Numbered from the stretch's first letter, positions 17,665 through 27,629 are shown. The stretch: DNA of 35,804 nt from Spirochaetia bacterium (GCA_021736505.1 JAIPFU010000005.1:1-35804); one strand, 5' to 3'. The notes: generated from the letters alone by a model not told the origin. Program-made: numbers and translations.

Positions 17665-18963
17665 ATGAATAGTCATCCGAATGAACGAAATTATGACGAT
17701 ATGACCAGATCCGATAAATATGATGAATATAACGGGAAACAAAAAATGCTTCGTTTTATTGTCTCTTCACTGATGATATTAATAATTCTCGCAGCTGTTT
17801 TTGCTTTAGGGTGGATGATAGTGAACCCTGAAGGTTCAAGTCCAGAAAGTGAAGAGGGAAATAATTTAGAATCTACCGCTGTTGAGGATAACTCCTCCGA
17901 AATAGCATCTGCTGAAAATGCTCAAATTAAGGATATTATTGAAGAATCTCTTTCTGATACTTCCCTGGAAAGTGAATCCAATATTGAGTCACCAAGTGTA
18001 GATGGTGAACTGGATCAAAGCAGTATTCCCGCTGAAAAAGATTCTGATATAAACAAAAGTCAGGAACTCTCTGAAGAAAAAAATGATGAAACCCAGACGG
18101 ATGATTTGGAAAAAGAGGAAGAAGAAATAATTCCGGGAACAGAAGAGAGAAATGAATCTTCTGCTGAAGAAACTTCAGAAGATTCGGTAAGCTATACCTC
18201 TTATACAGTGAAAGAAGGAGATACTGTATCTTCAATTGCTGAATCATTTAATCTGTTGCCGGAAACAATTTTGGGAGTTAATATTATTGATTCCTCCGGG
18301 GAAATACGCAGGGGAATGAAATTGCGAATACCCGATAGAGATGGTCAGGTATACATCATTCAGTCCGGTGATTCTCTATCCGAAATTGCACACTCCTATG
18401 ACATGGGATATCTGACTTTAGCTGAAATAAATGATCTAAATCCTAGTGCAATTATCTATCCGGGGGACGAATTATTCATACCCAAAGTTACAATTTCTGA
18501 TGAAGAAACAAATGCAGAAATAGGAAATGGTGAAGATGAAGAAATTTCTCTTGGTGAACTTTTTATTTGGCCTGCTGAAGGTAATTTAATGACTACTTTC
18601 GGAGAGAAGCGTGATCCCATAACTGCTGAAATAAAAGATTTTTATGGGATAGATATTTCCAATGTTACTGGGACTCCTGTAATTGCATCCATGGGCGGAA
18701 CTGTTGAGGAAATTTCGCGGGATGTAACTACGGATAATGGTAAATTAATACGTATTAGCAAAGGTGAATATACAACAATTTATGCACACCTAGATGTAAT
18801 TCTTGTTGAACCAGGGGAAACGGTAGAGCAGGGGCAGCTGATTGGAGAAATGGGCAATACTGGTAAGTCTCTGGAACCACACCTGTATTTTGCAATTCAG
18901 AGAAATGGGAATTCGCTTGATCCGCTTACTTTAGTAAAACAGGAAGATAAACAGGAAGAATAG
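17665..18963 (+). CDS. Membrane-anchored protein with two LysM domains and a degenerate LytM (M23) domain
   Basis: Layout: short cytoplasmic tail, one membrane helix (about 31-53), a long acidic Ser/Glu-rich linker, LysM1 (about 180-226, YTVKEGDTVSSIA), LysM2 (about 230-275, YIIQSGDSLSEIA) and a C-terminal M23/LytM fold (about 300-420). The zinc site is altered: the usual HxGxD reads FYGID (Phe326 for His, Asp330 kept) and the usual HLHF reads HLYF (His406 kept, Tyr408 for the metal His). His375 in YAHLD is kept. Loss of two of three ligands suggests a non-catalytic regulator like EnvC or NlpD, which activate amidases. ATG 17665 is used; TTG 17656 is in frame; neither has a good ribosome site. 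It is divergent from the PBP gene, with about 65 bases between. Confidence 0.85.
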   Translation: MNSHPNERNYDDMTRSDKYDEYNGKQKMLRFIVSSLMILIILAAVFALGWMIVNPEGSSPESEEGNNLESTAVEDNSSEIASAENAQIKDIIEESLSDTSLESESNIESPSVDGELDQSSIPAEKDSDINKSQELSEEKNDETQTDDLEKEEEEIIPGTEERNESSAEETSEDSVSYTSYTVKEGDTVSSIAESFNLLPETILGVNIIDSSGEIRRGMKLRIPDRDGQVYIIQSGDSLSEIAHSYDMGYLTLAEINDLNPSAIIYPGDELFIPKVTISDEETNAEIGNGEDEEISLGELFIWPAEGNLMTTFGEKRDPITAEIKDFYGIDISNVTGTPVIASMGGTVEEISRDVTTDNGKLIRISKGEYTTIYAHLDVILVEPGETVEQGQLIGEMGNTGKSLEPHLYFAIQRNGNSLDPLTLVKQEDKQEE

Positions 18964-18970
18964 ACAGATT

Positions 18971-19020
18971 TATCTTCCGCTATCTTCCGCTATCGTTCGC
19001 TATCGTTCGCTATCTTCCGC
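18971..19020. repeat. Five tandem 10-base repeats at the secA 3' end
   Basis: Five contiguous decamers: TATCTTCCGC, TATCTTCCGC, TATCGTTCGC, TATCGTTCGC, TATCTTCCGC. They fill the gap between the convergent LysM/LytM gene (stop 18961-18963) and secA. The last unit and part of the fourth encode the final codons and stop of secA (C-G-R-stop). No other terminator was seen between these genes. Confidence 0.95.
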
Positions 19021-21748
19021 AACAGTGTTTATATTTTTTCCCGCTCCCACAGGGGCATGGGTCATTTCTTCCAACCTTTGGCGTATTTCGTTTAATCTGA
19101 ATCGCTTGCTGACTGCTGTTTGTTGAATTAGGAATACCGGCTGCCCTTGAAGCCTGTCTTGCCGGTCCGAACTGACCCATTCCGGCATGCTGCTCCTGAA
19201 CTCTTCGACTGTTGTAGGGCTGTCGCTTTTGGTGATCCTGTGATATTTTTACACGGATTGCAATCCTTCCTATGGAATATCTGATATCCTGAAGCATTTC
19301 ATCAAAAATATCAAATCCTTCAAGCTTATATTCAAGCAAAGGATTTTTCTGGCTGTATGATCGAAGATAAACAGCTTCGCGCAGAGCTTCCATATTTTCT
19401 AAATGATCCTGCCAACGTTTATCTATTTGGCGAATATACTGGTATCGAATAAAAGAATTAAAAATTTTCTCACCCGCCATATTGATTTTTTCTTCAAGAT
19501 TGCTATTTAGATAAGAAATTATTTGTTTCTTAAGTTCTTCTTTTTTATTCTGACTGCAGTCGAGGTTTAATGAAGAAAAATCCAGATGAAATTGCTCAGT
19601 TAGATTTTCCAAAATTACTTTTCGCAGCTGTTCTGGTGACTTATTGCTTGAATATGCTTCCTCAAGAATTGAATGTACCAGTTCATCAGCTGTCTGCATA
19701 ACACGATCTTTTAGCTGTGTATCCTGCAGTATCTCATCACGACGTGAATAAATAAAATTTCGCTGTTCATTAAGGACATCATCAAAATCCAAAAGATGTT
19801 TACGTATCTCAAAGTTTCTCTCTTCTACTTTTGATTGCGATTTTTCAATAGCCCGAGAAATCATTTGATGTTTAATAGGCTCTCCGCTGTTCAACCCAAG
19901 TTTTCCCATAAATTCTTTAAGGTTGTCTTTTGCAAATAAGCGAAGAAGCGTATCATCCAGGGAAAGAAAAAATTTAGAAAGTCCCGGGTCTCCCTGCCTT
20001 CCGGATCGTCCTCTCAACTGATTATCTATTCGCCTTGATTCATGACGTTCCGTCCCTAAAATATAGAGGCCGCCGAGTTCTTTAACTTCTTTATATTGGG
20101 ACTCCCATTTTGCTCTCTCCTCAGCATAAACTTTCTGAAATTCCTCTTCTGATGCTTCCGTTCCTGCTTTACTTCTTGCACGAAATTCAGGATTTCCCCC
20201 AAGCTTTATATCAGTTCCACGTCCTGCCATATTTGTAGCGATGGTTACTGAGCCTTTAGCTCCAGCTTCAGCAATAATATGGGCTTCTCTTGCATGATTT
20301 TTAGCATTGAGTACTTCATGTCGTATTCCGCGGTTTTTCAAGTGAGAAGAGAGCATTTCTGATTTATCTATAGTAACCGTTCCAACTAATATTGGCTGCC
20401 CCTTTTTATTGACTTGCTCAATCTCATCGCAGATAGCTTTAAATTTAAATTCTTCATTATAGTAAATAAAATCATCTTCATCTAAGCGGATTACAGGTCT
20501 GTTTGTAGGAATAACAATAACTTCGAGTCCGTATATTTTTGAAAACTCTGTAGCTTCTGTATCAGCAGTACCGGTCATACCGGAAATTTTGTCATACATC
20601 CTGAAAAAATTCTGAAAAGTAATCGTTGCCAAAGTTCTATTTCTTTTGGCGACTTTAATACGCTCTTTTGCTTCAATTGCCTGATGCAGACCATCGGAAT
20701 ACCTTCTACCATGCAGAATACGTCCAGTAAATTCATCAACGATTTGGACAAGCCCATCTTTAACAACATAATCTGTATCCTTTTTGAATAGTTTATGGGC
20801 TTTTACTGCCTGAGTAAAATAGTGTATGTACTCAAAATTTTCATCGTCAAAAAGGGAACCGCCAATTATTTTCTGTTTTTGAAGTAAGGCCTCAATTTTA
20901 TTCATTCCTTCATTGGTGAAAGAAACTTTTTTTGATTTTTCATCTAAAGTAAAATCTCCTTCCGGCAATTCCGGGTATTTCCCTGTTTCAGGATCTTTAG
21001 GAGCTTCATTCAGTGAATTTACAAGCCGGTTCACTTCTTCAAATTTCTTGGTATCATCTTCTGCAGCACCAGATATGATAAGTGGCGTTCTTGCTTCATC
21101 AATTAATATCGAATCAATTTCATCTATTATCGAGTATGAATGCTTTGGTTGAATTTTCTGACTTATATCAACCTTCATATTGTCACGGAGATAATCAAAT
21201 CCGAATTCATTATTTGTTCCGTAGGTTATATCTTTGCTGTAAGCTGTTTTTCTGCGTTCATTATCAAGTTCAGATACAATGACACCAACAGAGAGTCCCA
21301 GAAAACTGTATACAGGCCCCATCCATGCCGCGTCTCGTTCTGCTAGATATTCATTAACAGTGATAATATGAACACCCTCTCCAGTTAATGCATTTAAATA
21401 TGCCGCAGGAACACAGGAAAGAGTTTTTCCTTCACCCGTTTTCATCTCCATAATTTTACCCTGATGAAGCACAATGGCACCGAGTATTTGCACATCATAA
21501 TGGCGTTCGCCAAGTACCCTGCGCGCAGCTTCTCTGCTGAGTGCAAAAGCTTCCGGTAAAAGGGATTCCAGATCCTTGCTATTCCTGTATTTCTCTTTAA
21601 GTCGAGCTGTTTCTGCAGGAAAATCCGAGTCCTGAAGTGAAATTGCCCAGTTCTCCTTTTCATTAACCTTATGCAGAAGTGGAACAAGAGCCTTCAAATC
21701 ATGTTCCTGCTTTGAACCGAACAGATTCTTAAGAAAATCAATAGCCAT
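19010..21748 (-). CDS. secA: Preprotein translocase ATPase SecA
   Basis: Motor of the Sec export pathway, 912 residues, normal full length. Visible are the Walker A motif MKTGEGKT, the DEAD-type [21 protein letters not shown], the preprotein crosslinking region after it, [45 protein letters not shown] and the helical scaffold. A linker follows, then the C-terminal zinc motif [13 protein letters not shown], which binds SecB or phospholipid and ribosomes. Start ATG 21748 has AAAGGAT upstream. The last three residues and stop codon are encoded inside a tandem decamer repeat. Confidence 0.97.
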   Translation of the reverse strand: MAIDFLKNLFGSKQEHDLKALVPLLHKVNEKENWAISLQDSDFPAETARLKEKYRNSKDLESLLPEAFALSREAARRVLGERHYDVQILGAIVLHQGKIMEMKTGEGKTLSCVPAAYLNALTGEGVHIITVNEYLAERDAAWMGPVYSFLGLSVGVIVSELDNERRKTAYSKDITYGTNNEFGFDYLRDNMKVDISQKIQPKHSYSIIDEIDSILIDEARTPLIISGAAEDDTKKFEEVNRLVNSLNEAPKDPETGKYPELPEGDFTLDEKSKKVSFTNEGMNKIEALLQKQKIIGGSLFDDENFEYIHYFTQAVKAHKLFKKDTDYVVKDGLVQIVDEFTGRILHGRRYSDGLHQAIEAKERIKVAKRNRTLATITFQNFFRMYDKISGMTGTADTEATEFSKIYGLEVIVIPTNRPVIRLDEDDFIYYNEEFKFKAICDEIEQVNKKGQPILVGTVTIDKSEMLSSHLKNRGIRHEVLNAKNHAREAHIIAEAGAKGSVTIATNMAGRGTDIKLGGNPEFRARSKAGTEASEEEFQKVYAEERAKWESQYKEVKELGGLYILGTERHESRRIDNQLRGRSGRQGDPGLSKFFLSLDDTLLRLFAKDNLKEFMGKLGLNSGEPIKHQMISRAIEKSQSKVEERNFEIRKHLLDFDDVLNEQRNFIYSRRDEILQDTQLKDRVMQTADELVHSILEEAYSSNKSPEQLRKVILENLTEQFHLDFSSLNLDCSQNKKEELKKQIISYLNSNLEEKINMAGEKIFNSFIRYQYIRQIDKRWQDHLENMEALREAVYLRSYSQKNPLLEYKLEGFDIFDEMLQDIRYSIGRIAIRVKISQDHQKRQPYNSRRVQEQHAGMGQFGPARQASRAAGIPNSTNSSQQAIQIKRNTPKVGRNDPCPCGSGKKYKHCCGR

Positions 21749-22063
21749 ATATATACGATCCTTTAGTTTTTTAAAATAAGTTCTTAAAAAAGATTATAGA
21801 GTATTTTCAACTTTTTGTAATCAGCAGTAATACTATAATAGTTCTTTCTACAATGTACAAGTTTTCTTCGGAGTTGTGTACTCTCTTAACTAAAACAGTT
21901 ATAATTTGCCATATAAGTTTAGATTTGGAAGAATTTAGCGATACTAGCTGCAGGAAATACTGCTTACTGAACAACAATTCTTTTACCTGCAGATTCTTCG
22001 ATGAATAGTTCGATGATTCAATGAATAGTTTGATGAATAGATGTTTGTCTGAAGGGGGGATAC
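21749..22063. other. Divergent intergenic region between secA and the NAD(P)HX repair gene
   Basis: These 315 AT-rich bases hold the predicted secA promoter (21793-21821). Before the downstream gene, the octamer ATGAATAG occurs three times (22001-22008, 22021-22028, 22033-22040), and a GAAGGGGGG ribosome site follows. No convincing gene is seen; short frames here lack any family signature. Confidence 0.6.
21793..21821 (-). promoter_or_regulatory. Predicted secA promoter
   Basis: On the - strand ATTACA (21821-21816) and a consensus TATAAT (21798-21793) are separated by 17 bases. Transcription would start near 21786, about 38 bases before the secA ATG. Prediction from sequence only. Confidence 0.45.
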
Positions 22064-23689
22064 ATGGAAGCAATAGTGAGTTCGGAACAAATGGCTGATA
22101 TAGATACTAAAGCTCAGCAGATTCTCGGTATTCCGGGTATTCTGCTGATGGAGCAGGCCGGTATAAAAGCTTTTCAAGAGTTTCTTGAGTTTTTTCCCAG
22201 AGTGTCAGAAACGGCTCAAATGGTTTTTCTAGCGGGGGGCGGCAATAACGGCGGTGATGCCCTTGTAATGGCCAGGACAGCGCTCCTAAAAGGCTTTAGA
22301 AACGTTTCTGTTATCATAACAACACGGAAACTAAATGAGCAAATGCAGCTTCATGAAAAAATCTGCAAAAATCTAAATATTCCAGTTTATTACTGGAATG
22401 ATGATAAAGAAAAATCTGAAGAAATCATTAAGGAGGCTGAATTCATATTTGATGGTATTGCAGGAAATGGGATTAAAGGGGAGCTGCATGGAACTGCAGA
22501 GCTAGTTGTTAAGAGTGTAGATGAAATTTTAAAGCTTTCAGGGAAAGAGGAAGATGGTTTTGCAAGGGGAAAAAGAACGCAGGCCTCTCCGAAGGTAATT
22601 GCAGTGGATTCACCCAGTGGACTCTTTGATTCATATACACAGGGAATGGCTGTATTACCCGCCGAATTAACAATAACCATGGGGCTGCCGAAAAGATTTT
22701 CCTTTCTCCCCCATATTACACCCTTAATGGGGAAACGTGTAACTGTAAATCCTGGATTTCCTCAATTCTTGTTGAATTCAACACCAGAAGCCCCCCAAAT
22801 TCTACGTTCTGAGGATATCAAACTTCCACCGATTCCAGTTGAATCATATAAAAATAAACGCGGTCATGCGGCTGTGTTTGCCGGGGCTATTGGTACAACT
22901 GGTGCAGCTGCCCTCAGTGCTCAAGCATGCTCGAGAATGAGAACAGGTCTAGTCACTGTGTTTGCTGATGAAGAAATATACTCAACTCTAGCTGCAAAAC
23001 TTGATTCGCAGATGGTTGTACCGAAAAATAGGGAGGAAATGATAGGTAATGAAAAGAAAAAATTTACTTCTTATATTATCGGTCCCGGTTGGGGCAGGGC
23101 TGAATATAGATCCACCCAGCTGCTTTCTGCTTTAAACTCAAATATAATGGGAGTTATTGATGCTGATGGTATTGCAGCATTAAGGAAGTTACTGGAGAAA
23201 AAAAGAATCAATATGGCTGATGGCCTATTGGGGAAATGGGTTATCACTCCACATCCTGGAGAATTCGATCCGCTTTATAAAATATTAAAAGATGATGCCA
23301 AATATCATAATAATGCATCTACTATGAAAAAAGAAAAGGGAATATCTGATAAAAGAGAGGATATTTTTGAAAAAATAAGGTTCACAGCAACAAATATTAA
23401 CTGCTGTGTTGTTTATAAAACACATAATATCATAATTGCGTCTCCTAAAGGAGAGGTTTTTGTTATTGAGGGAAATAATCCGGCTATGGGTACAGCCGGT
23501 TCAGGAGATGTCCTATCCGGTATGATAGGCGGTTTAATAGCTCAGGGGCTTACAATTACAGAAAGTGCCTGTATGGGAAGTTTTATTCATCAGTATATTG
23601 GGCGAAAACTTTTTGAGAAGGATGGCTGGTTTATAGCAGAAGATTTGGTAAAAGAGATTTCTCAAGCAGTAAAATACTTCACAAATTAA
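22064..23689 (+). CDS. nnr: Bifunctional NAD(P)H-hydrate repair enzyme (epimerase/dehydratase)
   Basis: Repairs hydrated NADH/NADPH. The N-terminal half (about 1-230) is a YjeF_N epimerase: MADIDTKAQQILGIPGILLMEQAG, LAGGGNNGGDALVMAR and AVDSPSGLFDS. The C-terminal half (about 255-540) is a ribokinase-like ADP/ATP-dependent dehydratase: KRGHAAVFAGAIGTTGAA, ITPHPGEFDPL and the nucleotide/catalytic block NPAMGTAGSGDVLSGMIGGL. At 541 residues it is slightly long, with a charged insertion around residues 415-440 (NNASTMKKEKGISDKRED). A very strong GAAGGGGGG site precedes ATG 22064. It is transcribed away from secA. Confidence 0.93.
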   Translation: MEAIVSSEQMADIDTKAQQILGIPGILLMEQAGIKAFQEFLEFFPRVSETAQMVFLAGGGNNGGDALVMARTALLKGFRNVSVIITTRKLNEQMQLHEKICKNLNIPVYYWNDDKEKSEEIIKEAEFIFDGIAGNGIKGELHGTAELVVKSVDEILKLSGKEEDGFARGKRTQASPKVIAVDSPSGLFDSYTQGMAVLPAELTITMGLPKRFSFLPHITPLMGKRVTVNPGFPQFLLNSTPEAPQILRSEDIKLPPIPVESYKNKRGHAAVFAGAIGTTGAAALSAQACSRMRTGLVTVFADEEIYSTLAAKLDSQMVVPKNREEMIGNEKKKFTSYIIGPGWGRAEYRSTQLLSALNSNIMGVIDADGIAALRKLLEKKRINMADGLLGKWVITPHPGEFDPLYKILKDDAKYHNNASTMKKEKGISDKREDIFEKIRFTATNINCCVVYKTHNIIIASPKGEVFVIEGNNPAMGTAGSGDVLSGMIGGLIAQGLTITESACMGSFIHQYIGRKLFEKDGWFIAEDLVKEISQAVKYFTN

Positions 23690-23814
23690 TGTGTATTATT
23701 AATTGAAAATTGGCAGGAATACTGATATGATTATGTTACCCTTTGTAACAGGTAGATGTTTAATGAATACACAGTAGCTGAAAATGTTATGTTTTATATA
23801 TCATGGAGTTTGGA

Positions 23815-24276
23815 ATGATTCAATTCTATTTTTTAACAGTGGTTCTTGAACTGCTAGGAGCTGCTATTCTCTTATCTGATCATTTAGGCAGTAAATTTGA
23901 GTTTGTTATTTTTACAAGACGCACATTTATTGAGAACGTAAATGCTCGAATTGTTTTAATTGTATTAACCAGCATTGTAGGAATTATGAAGCTGATAACT
24001 CCTGTCGACCCGGGTCCTGTAGTTGTAGGGGATTTTTTTCCAGCTCTAAATTTACTTGCATTGAGCGCTTTTTACATTTTTGAAATAAAGAGAAGCCAGC
24101 AGGAAGATGAAGACGAAATAGAAATTGATGTAGAAGAGGAAGCAAAAAGCAATTCCAGCGATGATTCTATAGAAAAAGTAAAAACATTCTATTACACAAA
24201 TAAGAAAATAATAGGATATACCACATTGGGAATAGCTTTCTTTCATTTCCTTTTTCCTGGCGCAGTACTCTTATAA
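23815..24276 (+). CDS. Small membrane protein of unknown function
   Basis: No family is recognised. The 153-residue product has about four hydrophobic segments: near residues 3-22, 45-62, 74-90 and a C-terminal one (133-152, IGYTTLGIAFFHFLFPGAVLL). A strongly acidic cytoplasmic-type loop of about 35 residues (EDEDEIEIDVEEE) lies before the last. A conserved-looking PVDPGP sits between segments two and three. I favour ATG 23815, because GGAG (23805-23808) lies six bases upstream; an in-frame ATG at 23803 overlaps that site. It lies between the nnr-type gene and the Nudix gene, possibly co-transcribed, with 125 bases upstream. Confidence 0.75.
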   Translation: MIQFYFLTVVLELLGAAILLSDHLGSKFEFVIFTRRTFIENVNARIVLIVLTSIVGIMKLITPVDPGPVVVGDFFPALNLLALSAFYIFEIKRSQQEDEDEIEIDVEEEAKSNSSDDSIEKVKTFYYTNKKIIGYTTLGIAFFHFLFPGAVLL

Positions 24277-24345
24277 TTCTCATAGTTTATAATTCTCAAA
24301 GTATCGTTTCAAAGATCCTAAAAAAAAGTAAATGGAGTAAGTTCT

Positions 24346-24738
24346 TTGCGCATAACTACTGCCGGAGTAGCATTTTATAATAATACTTTTTTAGTAGCCC
24401 TCAGAAAACCAGGTAGCTCAATCGGTGAATCATGGGAATTCCCCGGTGGTAAAAACCGGGAAGGTGAAACCCCTTGTGAAACCTTAAAAAGAGAATATAG
24501 CGAAGAACTGGGAATAGATATAATTGTTAAGGATAAATTATTTACAACGCATTTTAAAAACCGCAACAAGCAGTATGAGTTGCAAGCTTATCTAATACAG
24601 ATAATGGATGATTGTTTTCAATTACATGAACATCAGAAAGTATTGTGGTTAAGTATCGATGAAATACTTAACTTACCTTTAGCAGAATCTGACAGATCTT
24701 TAGCTGAATTTTTGAAGAACTATTTTATGAAAAAATAA
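24346..24738 (+). CDS. Nudix hydrolase, MutT-type
   Basis: A 130-residue (deoxy)nucleoside triphosphate pyrophosphohydrolase of the MutT/CTP-pyrophosphohydrolase group. The full Nudix box is present (residues about 34-56): G-x5-E-x7-REYSEELGI. Just before it is the MutT-like WEFPGGK. Likely job is cleaning oxidised or non-canonical nucleotides such as 8-oxo-dGTP; the exact substrate cannot be read from sequence. The start is TTG 24346 with GGAG (24333-24336) nine bases upstream; no in-frame ATG is near. Confidence 0.88.
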   Translation: MRITTAGVAFYNNTFLVALRKPGSSIGESWEFPGGKNREGETPCETLKREYSEELGIDIIVKDKLFTTHFKNRNKQYELQAYLIQIMDDCFQLHEHQKVLWLSIDEILNLPLAESDRSLAEFLKNYFMKK

Positions 24739-24800
24739 AGAGAAGAGTCTTCTTTAGAATTCCTTAAATAATCTTTTTTATTCCAACAGTAATAGAACAA

Positions 24801-24815
24801 GGGGCCTGCAGCCCC
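24801..24815. terminator. Weak GC-rich hairpin between convergent genes
   Basis: GGGGC (24801-24805) and GCCCC (24811-24815) form a short stem between the Nudix gene (+) and glgC (-). The following sequence on the + strand is only moderately T-rich. Possible terminator. Confidence 0.35.
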
Positions 24816-24880
24816 CTGATTATTTCCCTTCCCGCCAAGCTTTTTCCGCATGTTTCACATCTTCAGATTATTTAATACAA

Positions 24881-26170
24881 CTATATAACAGTGCCGGATG
24901 GAATAATTCCATTTTTAGGTATTACTATTAAACCGTCTTTTACCCAGTAATTATCGTACATACCATCTTCGCGAAGTTTATTATCTATACCAATACGACA
25001 ACCGTCCCCAATTCTCACGTTCTGATCAATAATGGCATTTTTTATAATAGTTCCGCGTCCAATCCCAATATTGGGAATGTTTTTTTCTTTATTTAACATT
25101 TTTTCTTTTTCAGTCTCGTAATAGCCGGATCCCATACAGTACACTCCATCCAAATTAGCACCTGATTCAATGAGGGTTCGAACACCTATGATTGAATTTA
25201 CAATTGATGCATTAGTGATGATGCTTCCTTCAGAAGCAAGAGACTGACTAATAGTACAGAAATTCATTTTGGTTGCTGGAAGATGCCTTCTATGGGTATA
25301 AATAGGCATTAATTCATCATAAAAATTAAATTCAGGTTCAATGGATGCAATATTTAAGTTAGTTTCATAGAAAGCTCGTATGGTTCCAATATCTTCCCAG
25401 AAATCATCAAAAATATATGCACTAACTTTCTTATTATCAATTGCATTAGGTATGATTTCTTTTCCGAAATCTTTAAAGTCATTATCAAGCATTGCTTCCA
25501 TATCGGGAGCATTAAAAATATAAATACCCATGGAAGCGAGAAAATTCTTTTTATTAAGTTCACTGGAAGCAATAGATTCCCGCATAACCGATTCTGGTGC
25601 TTTTAAATAATCAATATCATCCTCAGGGGCTGGTTTTTCAACAAATGAGTTGATATAGCCTTTTTTGTCAATTCCCATCATACCCAAGCCGGTAGCTTCT
25701 TCTCTTGAAACCGCTTTAGCAGCAACGGTTAAATTTGCTCCAGAATCGATATGTTTTTTAAACATTTCCATAAAATTCATTCTGTAGAGCTGGTCACCGG
25801 AAAGAATAATATAGTAATCAGGAGCCTGGTCGTGGAAATGTTTAATATTCTTTCTTACTGCATCAGCGGTGCCCTGATACCAGTCATCACTTTGATGAGT
25901 TTGTTCTGCAGCCAAAACTTCTACAAAGCCTTTGGAAAAAGAATCAAAGATGTAAGTGTTAGAAATATGGTTATGGAGAGAAGCTGTATTAAATTGTGTC
26001 AATATATAAATTTGTCGTAAATCACTATTAATGCAGTTTGAGATAGGAATATCCACTAATCGATATTTTCCTCCAAAAGGGACTGCCGGTTTTGATCTGT
26101 CTTTTGTCAAAGGATATAGTCTTGTTCCTTTCCCTCCGCCAAGTACAATAGCTAAAACTTTACTCATCAT
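24881..26170 (-). CDS. glgC: Glucose-1-phosphate adenylyltransferase GlgC
   Basis: Makes ADP-glucose from ATP and glucose-1-phosphate, the committed step of bacterial glycogen synthesis. It has the nucleotide-binding LGGGKGTRLYPLTKDRSKPAVPFGGKYR start, IPISNCINSDLRQIYILTQ, WYQGTADAVR and the effector/sugar-phosphate EKP segment. A C-terminal left-handed beta-helix carries hexapeptide-type repeats. The open frame extends further upstream, but I place the start at ATG 26170 (or 26167): GGAG lies six bases before it and the protein then begins MMSKVLAIVLGGG as in the family. This start overlaps the end of glgA by 11 bases, so the two are coupled. Confidence 0.94.
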   Translation of the reverse strand: MMSKVLAIVLGGGKGTRLYPLTKDRSKPAVPFGGKYRLVDIPISNCINSDLRQIYILTQFNTASLHNHISNTYIFDSFSKGFVEVLAAEQTHQSDDWYQGTADAVRKNIKHFHDQAPDYYIILSGDQLYRMNFMEMFKKHIDSGANLTVAAKAVSREEATGLGMMGIDKKGYINSFVEKPAPEDDIDYLKAPESVMRESIASSELNKKNFLASMGIYIFNAPDMEAMLDNDFKDFGKEIIPNAIDNKKVSAYIFDDFWEDIGTIRAFYETNLNIASIEPEFNFYDELMPIYTHRRHLPATKMNFCTISQSLASEGSIITNASIVNSIIGVRTLIESGANLDGVYCMGSGYYETEKEKMLNKEKNIPNIGIGRGTIIKNAIIDQNVRIGDGCRIGIDNKLREDGMYDNYWVKDGLIVIPKNGIIPSGTVI

Positions 26171-27629
26171 AATGCACTCCTTTTGAAGAATAGATATTCT
26201 CATATTGTTTTGTTGCTCGTTCCCAGGAAAAGTCTTTCTGCATCGCATTGGCGACATAATGCAGATATTTATCTGGTGAGTTTACATATAGCTGTATCCC
26301 TCTTACTAAAGCCTCGTAAATTGATTCCGGAGAAAGCTCAGAAAAAACAATTCCTGTACCAATATCATCAGGGCTTATTTCAATATCATCTACAGTATCC
26401 TTTAGTCCTCCTGTAGCATGCACTATGGGAAGGGTTCCGTAACGCAGTGAATAAATTTGGTTCAGTCCGCAGGGTTCATACCTACTGGGCATGAGAAAAA
26501 AATCGGCACCAGCCTCTATAAGATGAGCAAGATAATCATTAAAAGTGATTTTCACTGATATAGTATCATATTTTTTATCTAACAGCAGAAGTTTCTTTTC
26601 AAGCTCCTGATCCCCTGTCCCTACAATAACAAGTTGAATATCGAATTCATCAGCTATCCTTTCCAAAACACAAGGAGATCCCTGCAACAGTTCTATGAAC
26701 CCTTTTTGGTCTGCGATTCTTGAGATAATTCCAAATATAGGAATAGATTCAATTTCCTTTAATCCAAATTCCTGCTGAAGCTTGATTTTATTAACTTTCT
26801 TATCGTGAATAGTTTGCATAGAATATGTCTGAGGAATGAACTGATCCTTTTCAGGACTCCAATCTTCATAATCTACACCGTTAAGAATTCCTGTTAAATT
26901 TTCAGCTCTTGATTGAAGCAGATACTCTAAGCCATGACCAAATTCAGGTGTTTTAATTTCCTCTGCATAATTCTCTGATACTGTAGTTATCCAATCAGCA
27001 TGTAAAATTCCTGTTGAAAGCATATTAATTTGCGAATTCTGTTTTGGTACAGAATCCTTAAATAGCTGTTTCCTTGAAAAACCAGTAAGGACGATATCTA
27101 GTCTGGGGAAAATGCCCTGATATCCTAAATTATGAATTGTTAATAAACTTTTTGTCTCATTAAAGTCACGGAAATCACTGGACTTGGCAAGAGAAGGAAT
27201 GAAGCCTGTTGTCCAGTCATGACAGTGCATAATATCCGGTATCCACTCTTCCTGTTTCAGCAATTTAAAGACAGCATACGAGAAAAATGAAAATCGGTAT
27301 AAATTATCTGGATAAGGGGTATGCGAAGTCTCTCCATAAATACCTTTACGCTCGCAAAATAAGGGATTATCGATGAAATACCATGTAATATTTTTGTATT
27401 TTTCAATAATATAAGAAAAAGATTCCGTTTGATCTATTCCCCATGATACGCTCAAATTCGGACTAGTTGCTGAAGAAGGTGCATGTTGTATATTTCCATA
27501 ATTAGGTATGATGATCCGAACATCATAACCTCGGTCAGTTAATGAGTAAGATAAGGAGGTAACAACATCTGCCAAGCCTCCAGATTTTGCATACGGAACA
27601 GCTTCACTTGTAATCATCAGTATTTTCAT
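26160..27629 (-). CDS. glgA: Glycogen synthase GlgA (ADP-glucose, GT5)
   Basis: Retaining glycosyltransferase that elongates alpha-1,4-glucan with ADP-glucose. It has the N-terminal KSGGLADV loop, the MHCHDWTTGFIP and LTIHNLGYQG blocks, the linker ISRIADQKG and the C-terminal catalytic MPSRYEPCGLNQIYSLRYG followed by THGGL-like ATGGLKDTV. I place the start at 27629 so that the protein begins MKILMITSEA as in the family; an ATG six codons earlier (27647) is in frame, and neither has a clear ribosome site. GlgC starts within its last codons, so both enzymes are made from one message. Confidence 0.94.
   Translation of the reverse strand: MKILMITSEAVPYAKSGGLADVVTSLSYSLTDRGYDVRIIIPNYGNIQHAPSSATSPNLSVSWGIDQTESFSYIIEKYKNITWYFIDNPLFCERKGIYGETSHTPYPDNLYRFSFFSYAVFKLLKQEEWIPDIMHCHDWTTGFIPSLAKSSDFRDFNETKSLLTIHNLGYQGIFPRLDIVLTGFSRKQLFKDSVPKQNSQINMLSTGILHADWITTVSENYAEEIKTPEFGHGLEYLLQSRAENLTGILNGVDYEDWSPEKDQFIPQTYSMQTIHDKKVNKIKLQQEFGLKEIESIPIFGIISRIADQKGFIELLQGSPCVLERIADEFDIQLVIVGTGDQELEKKLLLLDKKYDTISVKITFNDYLAHLIEAGADFFLMPSRYEPCGLNQIYSLRYGTLPIVHATGGLKDTVDDIEISPDDIGTGIVFSELSPESIYEALVRGIQLYVNSPDKYLHYVANAMQKDFSWERATKQYENIYSSKGVHYDE

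Noticed and set aside
18971..19020. Tandem repeats considered as a CRISPR-like array
   Set aside because: Units are 10 bases and contiguous, without spacers, and no cas gene is in the window.
24743..24760. AGAAGA/TCTTCT palindrome after the Nudix gene
   Set aside because: Stem of six weak pairs with almost no loop and no immediate T tract; not a credible terminator.
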